Shown: one piece after another, positions 51,231 to 60,909 of the stretch | Layout: the number at the start of each line of letters is the position of its first letter | How positions within the stretch are numbered: position 1 is the first letter of the stretch | Assembly: GCF_015354735.1 (NCBI RefSeq) | Contig: NZ_JACEFJ010000003.1 | Span: forward strand, 1 to 64,000 | Length of the DNA: 64,000 bases | From: Pararhodonellum marinum | GTDB taxonomy: Bacteria; Bacteroidota; Bacteroidia; Cytophagales; Cyclobacteriaceae | Direction: 5' to 3' | The notes under the pieces: model-generated | Seen by the model: only the letters and a program-made list of their open reading frames with translations | Database searches by the model: none | What the model was told of the DNA's origin: nothing | Program-made: the position numbers and the translations under genes

Positions 51231-53618
51231 ATGGATAAGGACAAAGAAATGTCAGAGGAAAAAAAGGTGACTCCTGAAACCAACGAAATCAATTCAGAGA
51301 GTAATCATACAGAAAAAGGGTCTGAAAATCAAGAAGATAAATCGGAGAAATTTGAAGAACTAAAGGAGTCCATCTCAGAGGATCCCCAAGCCGAGATCGA
51401 AAAAGAGGAGGCTGTTTCGACATTTGAGTCTGATGGTATTGAGCAAGAGACTATGCAGGAAGCTTCTGAGGAAAAAGAAGCGGAAATAGATCCAATGATT
51501 ACTCCGCAGGTTCAAAAAGATGAACCAGCCTCTGAAGAAGACAAATCTGAAACCATTGACGTCAAATCTGAACCAAAAGGAGACCAATCCGAAACCAATC
51601 CAAACTTGCCGGAATCCACAGCTTCCCAATTAGAAGATTCAACAGAACCTGAGTCGGCGGAATTTTTTACTTCCAAACCCGAAGAAACCGATCAATCAGA
51701 TGAGGCTGTTGTAAATGAACAAGCATCATTGAACTCGGAAGAGGAAAGTGAACCTGAGATCCAACAAGCATCCATTGAAAATGAATCGGACTCAGTCGCT
51801 GCTGCTGCACCAGCTATTTCCAGTTCAGATAAGCAAAAAGATGCGGAAAAGATTGTGGACGAGGAGGAAACCACTGAGCAATCAGAAGAGGAACATCATG
51901 AAGATGATGATCATATTGACTATTCAGAATTTTCCAAAAAGCAACTGATATCTGCCTTAAAGGAACTTTTGCAGGGAAGTAATTATATGAAAGCGGACAA
52001 ATCTGTCCACGAGATCAAAACCCATTTTGATGAATTACTTTCGAAAGAGAAGGACGATGCTCTTAAACAATTTATTTCTGATGGGGGGGTAGAGGCTGAT
52101 TTTGAATTTAGGAACTCAGATGAGGATCGTCAGTTTTTTATCCTATACCATGATTTCAGAGAAAAAAAATCCGCCCAATACAAAGAACTGGAACGAAGCA
52201 AAGAGACCAATCTTCACGCCAAGAACAAAATTCTAAACACCCTGAGAGAACTGGTGGATGGTGAAGAAACCACACACTCCATCAGTACCATTAAAGCCAT
52301 TCAGGAGGACTGGAAAAAGATAGGACCAGTACCTTCTTCACAGAATAGAAACCTCTGGGCATCATACAATGCTTTGATGGATAGGTTTTATGACAACAGA
52401 AGTATCTATTTTGAGCTCAAGGAATTAGACAGGAAAAAAAATCTCGAGAGCAAACTGGAGCTTTGTGAGAAAGCGGAGGCGCTGGTAAATGTAAAAGATC
52501 TTAAAGAAGCCATCAAGCTACTCAATGACCTCCATGAGGAATTCAAACATATAGGCCCTGTCCCCAGAGAAGAGCAGGAATCCTTGTGGCAAAGATTTAA
52601 AGAGGCCTCAGATGCCATCTATTCAAGAAGAAAAGAATACTATGAAAGTCAAAAGGAAGTATTTAAGGTCAATCAGGATAAAAAAGAGGGACTGATTGAA
52701 AAATTAAATACTTTTACAGATTTTACGGCCAGCAGAATCAAAGAGTGGAATATCAAGACCAAGGAGATATTAGAGATCCAGAAGGAATGGGAAAAAATTG
52801 GACCCGTACCCAGAGAAGTCGGTAAAGATATCAACAGGGCCTTTTGGGGGGCATTCAAGCAGTTTTTTCACAACAAAAACCTGTTCTTTAAAGAGCTAGA
52901 TGAAATTCGGCAAGCCAATAAACTGAAAGCCGAGGCGTTGATAACCAGGGCCGAGGAAGTGATGGATAGTTCCGAATGGCAAGATACGGCAAATACGCTA
53001 ATCGGACTTCAAAAAGAATGGAAGGAAATAGGCCCCACGCCTGAAAAAGTCAGGGATGAGCTATACAAAAGATTTAAATCTGCCTGTGACACTTTCTTCG
53101 AAAATAAAAGGAAAGCCAATAAGCAAGTTTCAAAGGAATTCGACACCAATCTGGAATTAAAAGAAGCAATCTGCCAAAAGATCAACACGGCCGCAGCTTC
53201 TGATGATTTATCTCCGGATGAACTTGAAAAACTGATCCTTGAATATCAAGCCATTGGTTTTGTTCCCAGAAAGAACATCAAGGAAATAGCAGCCAAATTC
53301 AATGATGCCGTGGATACTTATGTGAAGAACATGGGACTAGAAGGAGTCAAAAGAGATGAGTTCTTGTTCCGGTTGAACCTAAACAAGATTCAGGGTGACC
53401 CCAACCTCAACAGGGTGCTGAACAAAAAAGAACATGGCATCAGGAAACAGATTTCTGATCTTGAAAACAATGTAACCCTTTGGAGAAATAATCTTGAATT
53501 CTTTGCCTCTTCCAAAACTGCAGATAAATTGAAAGATCAGTTTGATGAGAAAATTGAAAAGGCTGAAAAGGAAATAGAAAAGCTTAAGAAGAAACTGTCC
53601 ATCATCAGAGAATTTTAA
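51231..53618 (+). CDS. DUF349 repeat protein with long acidic N-terminal region
   Basis: The 795-aa protein has a disordered, strongly acidic first part (about residues 1-230, rich in E, S, D and Q). A helical body of four to five DUF349 repeats follows (about 255-700), each with the core W-K-x-I-G-P-x-P (for example EDWKKIGPVPSSQNRNLWAS, KEWEKIGPVPREVGKDINRA and KEWKEIGPTPEKVRDELYKR). A coiled coil of about 50 residues ends the protein. DUF349 proteins are widespread in Bacteroidota; the function is not known. There is no signal peptide. The acidic arm suggests a binding platform, by inference. Confidence 0.85.
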   Translation: MDKDKEMSEEKKVTPETNEINSESNHTEKGSENQEDKSEKFEELKESISEDPQAEIEKEEAVSTFESDGIEQETMQEASEEKEAEIDPMITPQVQKDEPASEEDKSETIDVKSEPKGDQSETNPNLPESTASQLEDSTEPESAEFFTSKPEETDQSDEAVVNEQASLNSEEESEPEIQQASIENESDSVAAAAPAISSSDKQKDAEKIVDEEETTEQSEEEHHEDDDHIDYSEFSKKQLISALKELLQGSNYMKADKSVHEIKTHFDELLSKEKDDALKQFISDGGVEADFEFRNSDEDRQFFILYHDFREKKSAQYKELERSKETNLHAKNKILNTLRELVDGEETTHSISTIKAIQEDWKKIGPVPSSQNRNLWASYNALMDRFYDNRSIYFELKELDRKKNLESKLELCEKAEALVNVKDLKEAIKLLNDLHEEFKHIGPVPREEQESLWQRFKEASDAIYSRRKEYYESQKEVFKVNQDKKEGLIEKLNTFTDFTASRIKEWNIKTKEILEIQKEWEKIGPVPREVGKDINRAFWGAFKQFFHNKNLFFKELDEIRQANKLKAEALITRAEEVMDSSEWQDTANTLIGLQKEWKEIGPTPEKVRDELYKRFKSACDTFFENKRKANKQVSKEFDTNLELKEAICQKINTAAASDDLSPDELEKLILEYQAIGFVPRKNIKEIAAKFNDAVDTYVKNMGLEGVKRDEFLFRLNLNKIQGDPNLNRVLNKKEHGIRKQISDLENNVTLWRNNLEFFASSKTADKLKDQFDEKIEKAEKEIEKLKKKLSIIREF

Positions 53619-53670
53619 TACTTTGGATCTAAGATAGATAGGTGTCTTTATCAATATTTTTACCAATTAG

Positions 53671-53702
53671 TTTTGCTTAAAACTTACAGCCTTCTATATT
53701 TG
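53671..53702 (+). promoter_or_regulatory. Promoter of tRNA-Thr
   Basis: TTTTG (53671-53675) and TATATTTG (53695-53702) are 19 bp apart, a nearly ideal Bacteroidota sigma promoter. The tRNA starts 69 bp further. Confidence 0.7.
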
Positions 53703-53771
53703 CACTCACAATTGAGGAAAGCAGCTTTGAAAGGCATTTAATCCAGCAAATCTTCCCTTTTCCACTCAATT

Positions 53772-53844
<73 letters not shown>

Positions 53845-53853
53845 CTTAAAATC

Positions 53854-53887
53854 AGGCACTTAGAAAACCTTCTAAGTGCCTTTTTTG
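53854..53887 (+). terminator. Rho-independent terminator after tRNA-Thr
   Basis: AGGCACTTAGAA (53854-53865) pairs perfectly with TTCTAAGTGCCT (53870-53881) around AACC, followed by T-run. The 188 bp from here to the next gene show nothing else. Confidence 0.9.
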
Positions 53888-54075
53888 TGAAGTGGTACCT
53901 AGGTATTTCTGTAATTTATCCAATGAATAAGATGTAAGGATTTCTGACTGAGAAACAGCCCAAATGCTATGGAGATGACCCTTTCCCATCCTATACGGGA
54001 TATTTTCCATTAGTAAAAAATGGTTTTTAATTCTCAACCAAGTACATTAGCTTTCAAGCTTAATTTAAGCCATCT

Positions 54076-56544
54076 ATGAGAATTATCCAGTGCATCCTTA
54101 TTATTGCCATTTTTTTTGGGTCTTTTGGACTCAGCGCACAGACACTTTCATCTTCTGAAATCTACCATCAACTCCTTAGGCTAAAGGAAACCAAAAGAAT
54201 CCTCTATGTAGCAGCACATCCAGATGATGAAAACACCCGTTTGATTGCCTATCTAGCCAATAGAGAACATGCCCAAGTGGCCTACTTATCAATGACCAGG
54301 GGTGATGGAGGGCAAAATCTGATCGGTAAAGAATTGGGCATAGAACTCGGAATGATCCGTACCCAGGAATTGCTCAGGGCGAGAGAACTGGATGGAGGAA
54401 TTCAATATTTCAGTAGAGCTTTGGACTTTGGGTATAGCAAAAATCCTCCTGAAACCCTTAACAATTGGGATGAGGAAAAGTTGCTTTCGGACGTGGTATG
54501 GATCATAAGGAAGTTTCAACCCGATATCATCATAACCCGATTCAATACCATTCCAGGCACCACGCATGGCCACCACACTACCTCCGCGATCTTGGCGGGG
54601 AAAGCTTTCAAAATGTCCAATGATCCCAATGTTTTTCCCGATCAACTGGAACATGTTCAACCTTGGCAGGCAAAAAGGATTTTCTGGAATGCTTACAGTT
54701 GGGGGGGGAACTATGAACCGGAACCAGGCAAGCTTTTTTACAATTTCCCTGTGGGCGAATTCAATCCTATCTTGGGTACCTCTTATTCCCAAATTGCAGC
54801 CGACAGCAGGACGATGCACAAATCTCAAGGGTTTGGAGCAACAGCCCAAACAGGGGAAAGCAATGACTTTGTAGAGCTGGTCGATGGGGCAAATTTTCGA
54901 AATGATCCATTTGAAGGTGTAGCCAATAAATGGGAAGAATTGGAAGGTGGAAAAGCGATTGAACAACAAATTCAAGTGGCCATAGATAATTACGATTTCA
55001 GAAACCCCTCTGCCCAGGTGGAACAATTGTTGGCCATCAAGAAAAGCTTGGACCGACTCAAAACTGACCTTAACTGGGTGCGGGAGAAGCAGCAATTGAT
55101 CAGGGAAATAACCAATTACACATTGGGCATAAAAACCGAGTTCCTTTCCAAAAAAGAATTGGCCTATCCCGGAGAGGAGGTGTCTGCAAGCCTTGTATTC
55201 AACAATCCCTCTAAGATCAGTGTGAAATTGATTGAATTTACGATTTTGGATAAAAGAATACCCATAAGCGAGACAGTTGTAAACAATCAGCCATTTCGAA
55301 AAGAGGTCAAGATTGTGTTGCCTGAAACCTACCCAGTATCCCAACCGTATTGGTTGGACAATCCGGTCAAAGAGCAGTTGTTTGACATTGAAGACCAAAC
55401 CCTGATTGGAAAAGCTTTTAACCAACCTGCCCTGACGGGCTTGTTAAGTTATGAGATGTCGGGTGAACTGTATACCAAAGAGGTTCCATTGGTCTATAAA
55501 TACAATGATCAGGTGGATGGGGAAATCAAACAGCCCTTTACGCTCATTCCAGAGGTCAACCTGAGTTTGGATAAAAACAACTTGTATGTTTTGGACGGAA
55601 TACCGCAGGTACTTCGGGTTGATGTTCGTTTTCAGAATGGAGAAAAGGAAGGGGAAATCATTTTAAATGGATTACCAGAAAGCAAGTATAAAACGATCCG
55701 GAAGGAAAACCAGCTAGATAAAAAATTGATAAGTTTTTGGATTGAAATTGAGGGATTATCAGAAAGAGAAAAACAGGAAGTTGAAGTACAATATGTGACC
55801 CCCTCAGGGAAGGTTTTTAACCAGGGTATGAAGCGAATATTATACAAGCACATACCAAATCTAACTTATTTTCCGTCCAGTACCTTCAATTTATTGAGCT
55901 TAAACAAGCCAATCAGTTCCCAAAAAATAGGCTATGTGAATGGGGCAGGAGATGATATTCCATCGCTCTTATCCAATATGGGATACGAGGTGACCCTCCT
56001 CGAAAATGGGGATTGGAGTCAATCAAAACTGGCCACTTATCAAACCATCATAGTCGGCATCAGGGCATTTAATGTTAACCAACAACTTGCTGATCAAGTG
56101 GGAAATTTGATGAAATACGTCGAAGATGGAGGCAACCTAATTGTCCAATACAACACATCATCTCCACTTCTGACCCGAAATCTTGGACCCTATCCTTTTG
56201 AATTGTCCAGAAACAGGGTTGCAGTTGAGGATTCTCCGGTAATCATGGACAAAACAAACAAAGTTTTACAGACTCCTTACCAAATTGAGTCCAGGGATTT
56301 CGAAGGCTGGGTTCAAGAAAGAGGGTTGTACTTTCCCGACCAATGGGACAATGCTTACCAAACCCCTTTAACCTTACAGGACCCAGATGAACCCTCTACC
56401 AAAGGCGGTTTGCTCCTTGCTGAGTATGGCAAAGGCACATATGCTTATTCAGGGATTTCCTGGTTTAGGCAATTACCTGCTGGCGTCCCGGGAGCAACCA
56501 AAATCTTCATCAATCTAATAGAACGAGCCGGTGCAAAAAGATAA
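54076..56544 (+). CDS. Exported PIG-L family deacetylase, large form
   Basis: The 822-aa protein has a signal peptide (MRIIQCILIIAIFFGSFGLS, cleavage near residue 22), then a PIG-L domain with AAHPDDEN near residues 47-54 and GDGGQNLIGKELG. THGHHTTSA gives the second zinc part. About 500 further residues form beta-rich domains (LVFNNPSKISVKLIEF-like) and end in a Rossmann-like part with VGIRAFNVNQQL and a glutamine amidotransferase-like look. PIG-L enzymes deacetylate N-acetylglucosamine-type sugars; here a periplasmic substrate is likely. It is followed by a small ORF and a sodium symporter in overlapping order, probably one unit. Confidence 0.87.
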   Translation: MRIIQCILIIAIFFGSFGLSAQTLSSSEIYHQLLRLKETKRILYVAAHPDDENTRLIAYLANREHAQVAYLSMTRGDGGQNLIGKELGIELGMIRTQELLRARELDGGIQYFSRALDFGYSKNPPETLNNWDEEKLLSDVVWIIRKFQPDIIITRFNTIPGTTHGHHTTSAILAGKAFKMSNDPNVFPDQLEHVQPWQAKRIFWNAYSWGGNYEPEPGKLFYNFPVGEFNPILGTSYSQIAADSRTMHKSQGFGATAQTGESNDFVELVDGANFRNDPFEGVANKWEELEGGKAIEQQIQVAIDNYDFRNPSAQVEQLLAIKKSLDRLKTDLNWVREKQQLIREITNYTLGIKTEFLSKKELAYPGEEVSASLVFNNPSKISVKLIEFTILDKRIPISETVVNNQPFRKEVKIVLPETYPVSQPYWLDNPVKEQLFDIEDQTLIGKAFNQPALTGLLSYEMSGELYTKEVPLVYKYNDQVDGEIKQPFTLIPEVNLSLDKNNLYVLDGIPQVLRVDVRFQNGEKEGEIILNGLPESKYKTIRKENQLDKKLISFWIEIEGLSEREKQEVEVQYVTPSGKVFNQGMKRILYKHIPNLTYFPSSTFNLLSLNKPISSQKIGYVNGAGDDIPSLLSNMGYEVTLLENGDWSQSKLATYQTIIVGIRAFNVNQQLADQVGNLMKYVEDGGNLIVQYNTSSPLLTRNLGPYPFELSRNRVAVEDSPVIMDKTNKVLQTPYQIESRDFEGWVQERGLYFPDQWDNAYQTPLTLQDPDEPSTKGGLLLAEYGKGTYAYSGISWFRQLPAGVPGATKIFINLIERAGAKR

Positions 56545-56635
56545 AGAAAGCTGGAGCCGTATATATGCCCTAATGCTGTTGGTTTTAGGCTTGTTGATTT
56601 TTTTGTTCTACCAGCTTAGCCTAGCCTTTTCATGA
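56531..56635 (+). CDS. Small single-pass membrane protein, 34 aa, overlapping both neighbours
   Basis: The frame starts with GTG at 56531, inside the end of the PIG-L gene (14-base overlap), and ends with TGA at 56633-56635, overlapping the symporter ATG at 56632 as ATGA. It encodes a polar N terminus (QKDKESWSRIY), then one membrane helix (ALMLLVLGLLIFLFYQLSLA). The double overlap and the fill of an otherwise empty 87-bp gap argue for a real gene. It may be a small partner of the symporter. The GTG start is the only start codon that fits at the 5' end. Confidence 0.6.
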   Translation: MQKDKESWSRIYALMLLVLGLLIFLFYQLSLAFS

Positions 56636-58347
56636 ATATCATTGACTGGATAGTCCTGTTCGGCACCCTGATCCTGATTGTTGGATATGGGGTGTATAAA
56701 ACCTACGGTCCCAAGGACATGGAAAGTTACCTAAAAGGCAACAATGACATGAATTGGTGGACCATAGGGCTTTCCATCATGGCCACCCAAGCTTCTGCCA
56801 TCACTTTTTTGAGCACTCCGGGGCAAGCCTATGAAGATGGGATGCGCTTTGTGCAGTTTTATTTTGGATTGCCCATTGCAATGATCATCATTTCGGCATT
56901 TTTCCTGCCTATTTATTATAAGTTAAAAATTTATACGGCTTATGAATATCTGGAAGGCCGTTTTGATTTAAAAACCAGGACACTGGCCGCATTACTTTTC
57001 TTGGTTCAAAGAGGTCTTGGAGCGGGTATAACCATTTATGCCCCTGCCATCATCTTATCTACTTTGCTTGGCTGGAACCTTACTTGGACCAATATCTTTA
57101 TTGGCGTATTGGTGATTATTTATACGGTTTCAGGAGGCACCAAGGCGGTATCTATCACCCAGAGGCAACAAATGGTGGTCATGATGGGAGGGATGGTGCT
57201 CGCAGGGCTCCTTGTCATTCAGTTGCTGCCTGTCAAATTTACAGAAGCCCTGCATGTGGCAGGAAAAATGGAAAGGCTCAATATTGTGAACTTTGATTTT
57301 GACCTATCAGACCGATACAATTTTTGGTCTGGGATTACAGGTGCACTGTTTTTGTTTCTTTCATATTTTGGAACTGATCAATCGCAGGTTCAACGGTACC
57401 TAACAGGAAAATCCCTCAATCAGAGTAGAATGGGCTTGATCATGAACGGATTTCTCAAGGTTCCGATGCAGTTTGTCATTCTCTTTATCGGTGTGATGGT
57501 ATTTGTTTTTTATCAGTTTTTTCAGCCTCCTGTATTTTTCAATTCCGTCCAAACTGAAAAGCTTTTGGACAGTGATTATAGAGAGGAATTCCATGGGCTG
57601 GAAGCGGAATTCAAGGAGAAATTTGAGGAAAAAAATGCGCAGATTTTTGCCATGGTCGATGCCATAGAATCTGGAAATGAAGAAGAAGTAATCAGTCTGA
57701 GAGCTCAGATCAATCAACAAGCCGCTGATCAGGAAGCCATCAGGACCCAGGTTAAGGAATTAATCGTGAAAAATGATCCATTGGCTGAAACACGCGATAC
57801 GGACTATGTGTTCATGCGTTTTGTGATGGATTTCTTGCCAAAAGGTGTCGTCGGGTTGCTATTTGCCGTAATATTTAGTGCAGCCATGTCTTCTACTGCT
57901 TCAGAATTGAATGCATTGGGGTCGACTTGTACGATTGATATTTATAAAAGATCAATCAAAAAAGAGGAGAGCTCCAAGCATTACATGATTTCTTCCAAAT
58001 GGTTTACGGCCATTTGGGGTGGGATTGCTATCATTTTTGCCACCTATGCCTCTTTGTTTGAAAACTTAATCCAAGCCGTCAATCTTTTGGGGTCATTGTT
58101 TTACGGGGTGATCCTGGGAATTTTCATCGTTGGTTTCTTTTTAAAACGAATAGGAGGCACCGCGGTGTTTACTGCGGCATTGATCACAGAGGCAATCATC
58201 TTACTCATACATTGGCACAATGGAAGTGAATTGTTTGGAATTAACATTGACATAGGCTTCCTCTGGTACAATCCCATCGGTTGTCTTTTGGTCATGCTTA
58301 TTGCAGGTTTGATTCAATTGTTCCGGGGTATGCTGTCAAAAAGTTGA
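56632..58347 (+). CDS. Sodium:solute symporter (SSS family)
   Basis: The 571-aa protein has about 13 membrane segments. Family features are GYGVYKTYGPKDMESYLKGN at the start, GLSIMATQASAITFLSTPGQ in TM2-TM3, and AAMSSTASELNALGSTCTID around TM8-9, which holds sodium-site serines and threonines. A polar loop of about 90 residues (about 305-395) with coiled-coil character lies between TM segments. The solute is unknown; pairing with a PIG-L deacetylase suggests an amino sugar or derivative, by inference. The stop is followed by a strong hairpin. Confidence 0.9.
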   Translation: MNIIDWIVLFGTLILIVGYGVYKTYGPKDMESYLKGNNDMNWWTIGLSIMATQASAITFLSTPGQAYEDGMRFVQFYFGLPIAMIIISAFFLPIYYKLKIYTAYEYLEGRFDLKTRTLAALLFLVQRGLGAGITIYAPAIILSTLLGWNLTWTNIFIGVLVIIYTVSGGTKAVSITQRQQMVVMMGGMVLAGLLVIQLLPVKFTEALHVAGKMERLNIVNFDFDLSDRYNFWSGITGALFLFLSYFGTDQSQVQRYLTGKSLNQSRMGLIMNGFLKVPMQFVILFIGVMVFVFYQFFQPPVFFNSVQTEKLLDSDYREEFHGLEAEFKEKFEEKNAQIFAMVDAIESGNEEEVISLRAQINQQAADQEAIRTQVKELIVKNDPLAETRDTDYVFMRFVMDFLPKGVVGLLFAVIFSAAMSSTASELNALGSTCTIDIYKRSIKKEESSKHYMISSKWFTAIWGGIAIIFATYASLFENLIQAVNLLGSLFYGVILGIFIVGFFLKRIGGTAVFTAALITEAIILLIHWHNGSELFGINIDIGFLWYNPIGCLLVMLIAGLIQLFRGMLSKS

Positions 58348-58354
58348 CAAAAAA

Positions 58355-58380
58355 TAAGAGAGACCCCAAAGTCTCTCTTA
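58355..58380. terminator. Bidirectional terminator hairpin between the symporter and DUF2911 genes
   Basis: TAAGAGAGAC (58355-58364) pairs perfectly with GTCTCTCTTA (58371-58380). It lies between convergent genes and has A/T-rich flanks on both sides. Confidence 0.75.
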
Positions 58381-58400
58381 TAAAATGATGGCTTATCCGC

Positions 58401-59249
58401 TCACCTCAAAGATTTGATCAATCGCTCATTCAAACCTACATAATCAGGATTTTTGGCTTCCCTTGCCATCTCCATCGATTGTTGAGCACTGGCCAATGCT
58501 TCTTTTTTCATCCCTAAATTGGCCTCAATCTTGGCTTTAAGATGGGTGGTCCAATATTTTGGATCGGCTTCCACTGATTTTTGGATCCACTCCAAAGCCT
58601 GTTTTTGGTCTTTACCGTTGGTGAAATAGTAGTTGGCCGCTTGATAATAAAGCCCAGGATTTTCCGGATCATTTTCAATGACCAATTCCCTGATTTGTTT
58701 CATCACAATGTCATCCACCTCTGTTTCAATTCTGAATTTGATGCCGCTGTTTTCCCAATTGATTGCGACTGAAGCACCAGTATCTGTCATGTCCACAAAA
58801 TTGATTTCCATGGTTTCGAATTTGCGGTTGTGCTTTTCAGGTTTGACTGTGAATCTGAGCAGGTCATCTTCTTGAGAATAGCCTACTGCACCCCAGAGTT
58901 TGGTGTTTTTGGAAAGAATGACAGTCCATTCATTCCTGTTTGGGATGCTATACAACGCATAGCTTCCAGCTGGAACCACATTGTTATTGACCTTGACATC
59001 CGAAGAAAAAGATAGGATCGTGGCCGCATTGGCACCAGTACGCCAAACATCTCCATAGGGAACCAATTCTCCAAATATTTTCCGGCCTTTGGTGCTTGGC
59101 CGACTGTATTCTACCGAAACATCCGTCAGTCCGATCTTTTGACTGACCTTGGCAGCTGGACTTGCCTGAGGCATTTGAATCTGTTGGGCCTGTACCTGAT
59201 AGGCAAGGAACAAAACTGAAAATAATGCAATAAAAGACTGTTTTTTCAT
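58401..59249 (-). CDS. Exported DUF2911 protein with C-terminal TPR-like region
   Basis: The 282-aa protein has a signal peptide (MKKQSFIALFSVLFLAYQVQ, cleavage near residue 21). The DUF2911 domain follows: VSVEYSRPSTKGRKIFGELV, VWRTGANAATILSFSSDV and PAGSYALYSIPNRNEWTVIL. The last 90 residues are helical (NPGLYYQAANYYFTNGKDQK, EALASAQQSMEMAREA), like TPR. The domain is common in Bacteroidota, and its function is not known. It is monocistronic, with the terminator hairpin behind it. Confidence 0.87.
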   Translation of the reverse strand: MKKQSFIALFSVLFLAYQVQAQQIQMPQASPAAKVSQKIGLTDVSVEYSRPSTKGRKIFGELVPYGDVWRTGANAATILSFSSDVKVNNNVVPAGSYALYSIPNRNEWTVILSKNTKLWGAVGYSQEDDLLRFTVKPEKHNRKFETMEINFVDMTDTGASVAINWENSGIKFRIETEVDDIVMKQIRELVIENDPENPGLYYQAANYYFTNGKDQKQALEWIQKSVEADPKYWTTHLKAKIEANLGMKKEALASAQQSMEMAREAKNPDYVGLNERLIKSLR

Positions 59250-59339
59250 AATTTTTCCCGACTGTATATGGATTTTGATATTTAATATAAAAACGGCACT
59301 TATGGGCCGTAAATTTTGTGTAGATTTATTAAATTGTGC

Positions 59340-59948
59340 ATGAAAGATATAAAAGTTATTTCAAAAAAATTCTTTTTGGAAGACCCTGTTCCTACTTTGG
59401 CCAAAAATTTATTGGGCAAAGTTATCGTAAGCCATATTGATGATGTGCTGACCGTTGGCAGGATAGTTGAGACTGAAGCCTATGATGGTGAGGTGGACCG
59501 CGCATGTCATGCCTTCCCTTCCAGGCGAACCGCCAGGACGGAGGTCATGTTCCGGGAAGGAGGAATAGCTTATGTCTATCTGTGTTACGGAATCCATCAT
59601 TTGTTCAATATAGTCACCCATCCCGAAAATACGGCCTGTGCAGTATTGATTAGGGCCATTGAACCAATAGAAGGTGTTTTGCACATGAAAAGAAGAAGAA
59701 ATGTCAATCAGTTGAACCAATTGACCAATGGCCCTGGCAAATGCGCCCAAGCTTTAGGCATCACTACTGAGTACAATGGCATCATGCTACACGATCAGAC
59801 CTCTCGCATATGGTTAGGTGATGATGGCAATAGGTCCATTTTCAAAGTGATTTCAAGTCCTAGGATAGGCGTGGACTATGCTGGTGAAGATGCACTATTA
59901 CCTTGGAGATTTTATATAGAACATAATCCATTTGTAAGCAAGAAATAA
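59340..59948 (+). CDS. 3-methyladenine DNA glycosylase (AAG/MPG family)
   Basis: The enzyme removes alkylated purines from DNA. I start it at the ATG at 59340 (MKDIKVISKKFF). LAKNLLGKVIVS, then GRIVETEAYDGEVDRACHA with the catalytic glutamate of ETEAY, YVYLCYGIHHLFNIVT and LTNGPGKCAQALGI are all family motifs. Length 202 aa is normal. The next gene begins at the base after its stop, so both are probably co-transcribed. Confidence 0.92.
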   Translation: MKDIKVISKKFFLEDPVPTLAKNLLGKVIVSHIDDVLTVGRIVETEAYDGEVDRACHAFPSRRTARTEVMFREGGIAYVYLCYGIHHLFNIVTHPENTACAVLIRAIEPIEGVLHMKRRRNVNQLNQLTNGPGKCAQALGITTEYNGIMLHDQTSRIWLGDDGNRSIFKVISSPRIGVDYAGEDALLPWRFYIEHNPFVSKK

Positions 59949-60869
59949 ATGAGTTTTGCTATCATAGCACCCGGAAAAGACGTAACGGAATGGATTGACC
60001 TGTTTCAGGAAATGGATGATTCATTATCCATTCAGGTCTATCCCGATCTCAGGGATAAGGAAAGTATTGAAGCAGTTTTAGTCTGGAAACATCCGCAAGG
60101 CATCTTAAAAGAGTTGCCCAACCTAAAGCTGATCTGCTCTATGGGAGCAGGTGTAGATCATATCCTCAGTGACCCCCAACTCCCTGAAAACATTCCCATC
60201 ACCAGAATTGTGGACGACAAACTCACCTTCTCCATGACCAATTATGTGGTCACTGCGGTCTTGTTTCACCACCGCCAAATCCCCAAATATCTTGCGTATA
60301 AATCAGAACATATGTGGGATATGAGGGAACCTGAGGTACCGGTCACCATAGGAGTGATGGGTACAGGTGCCTTAGGAAGTGATGTTTTGGATAAACTTTC
60401 GTATCTTGGATTTAATGTGATAGGTTATGGGAGAAGCCGCAAAAAAGAATTTGGGTTTCCCTATTATTCTGGGGATGAATTGGAATCTTTTCTCAGCAAA
60501 GTGAATGTTCTGGTTTGTTTGTTGCCCCTCACACCTGACACAGAAGATATTCTGAATTTATCGTTCTTTGAAAAATGTCAACGAGGAACCTACCTTATTA
60601 ACGTTGCCCGGGGCAATCATTTGGTAGAAGCCGATTTGCTACTGGCAATAGAAAAAGGGTTTATTTCTGGAGCTTTTCTGGATGTCTACAGAGAGGAGCC
60701 GCTTCCCAAAGACCACCCTTTTTGGGATCATCCCAAGATAATGCTCACACCGCACATAGCGAGTGTTACCAATCCTGCCGCAGCAGCGCCACAGATCTAT
60801 AAAAACTATGAAAATATGAAGAAAAACCTTCCCCTCGTCAATGAGATTAAGATGAGTCAGGGATATTAA
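59949..60869 (+). CDS. D-2-hydroxyacid dehydrogenase (GhrA-like)
   Basis: The 306-aa protein has the two-domain form of this family. The NAD(P) site is GVMGTGALGSDVLDKLSYLG near residue 137. Catalytic residues sit in NVARGNHLVEADLL (arginine), DVYREEPLP (glutamate) and LTPHIASVT (histidine). It resembles glyoxylate/hydroxypyruvate reductase A more than serine pathway enzymes. It starts directly after the glycosylase stop. The real substrate is open. Confidence 0.88.
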   Translation: MSFAIIAPGKDVTEWIDLFQEMDDSLSIQVYPDLRDKESIEAVLVWKHPQGILKELPNLKLICSMGAGVDHILSDPQLPENIPITRIVDDKLTFSMTNYVVTAVLFHHRQIPKYLAYKSEHMWDMREPEVPVTIGVMGTGALGSDVLDKLSYLGFNVIGYGRSRKKEFGFPYYSGDELESFLSKVNVLVCLLPLTPDTEDILNLSFFEKCQRGTYLINVARGNHLVEADLLLAIEKGFISGAFLDVYREEPLPKDHPFWDHPKIMLTPHIASVTNPAAAAPQIYKNYENMKKNLPLVNEIKMSQGY

Positions 60870-60909
60870 TTTAAAAATGTCAATCACCAAGAACCCAAAA
60901 CCAGCACCA

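Noticed and set aside
54289..55425. 378-aa open frame on the minus strand
   Set aside because: It lies antisense within the PIG-L gene, whose domains and signal peptide are clear; the frame shows no motif.
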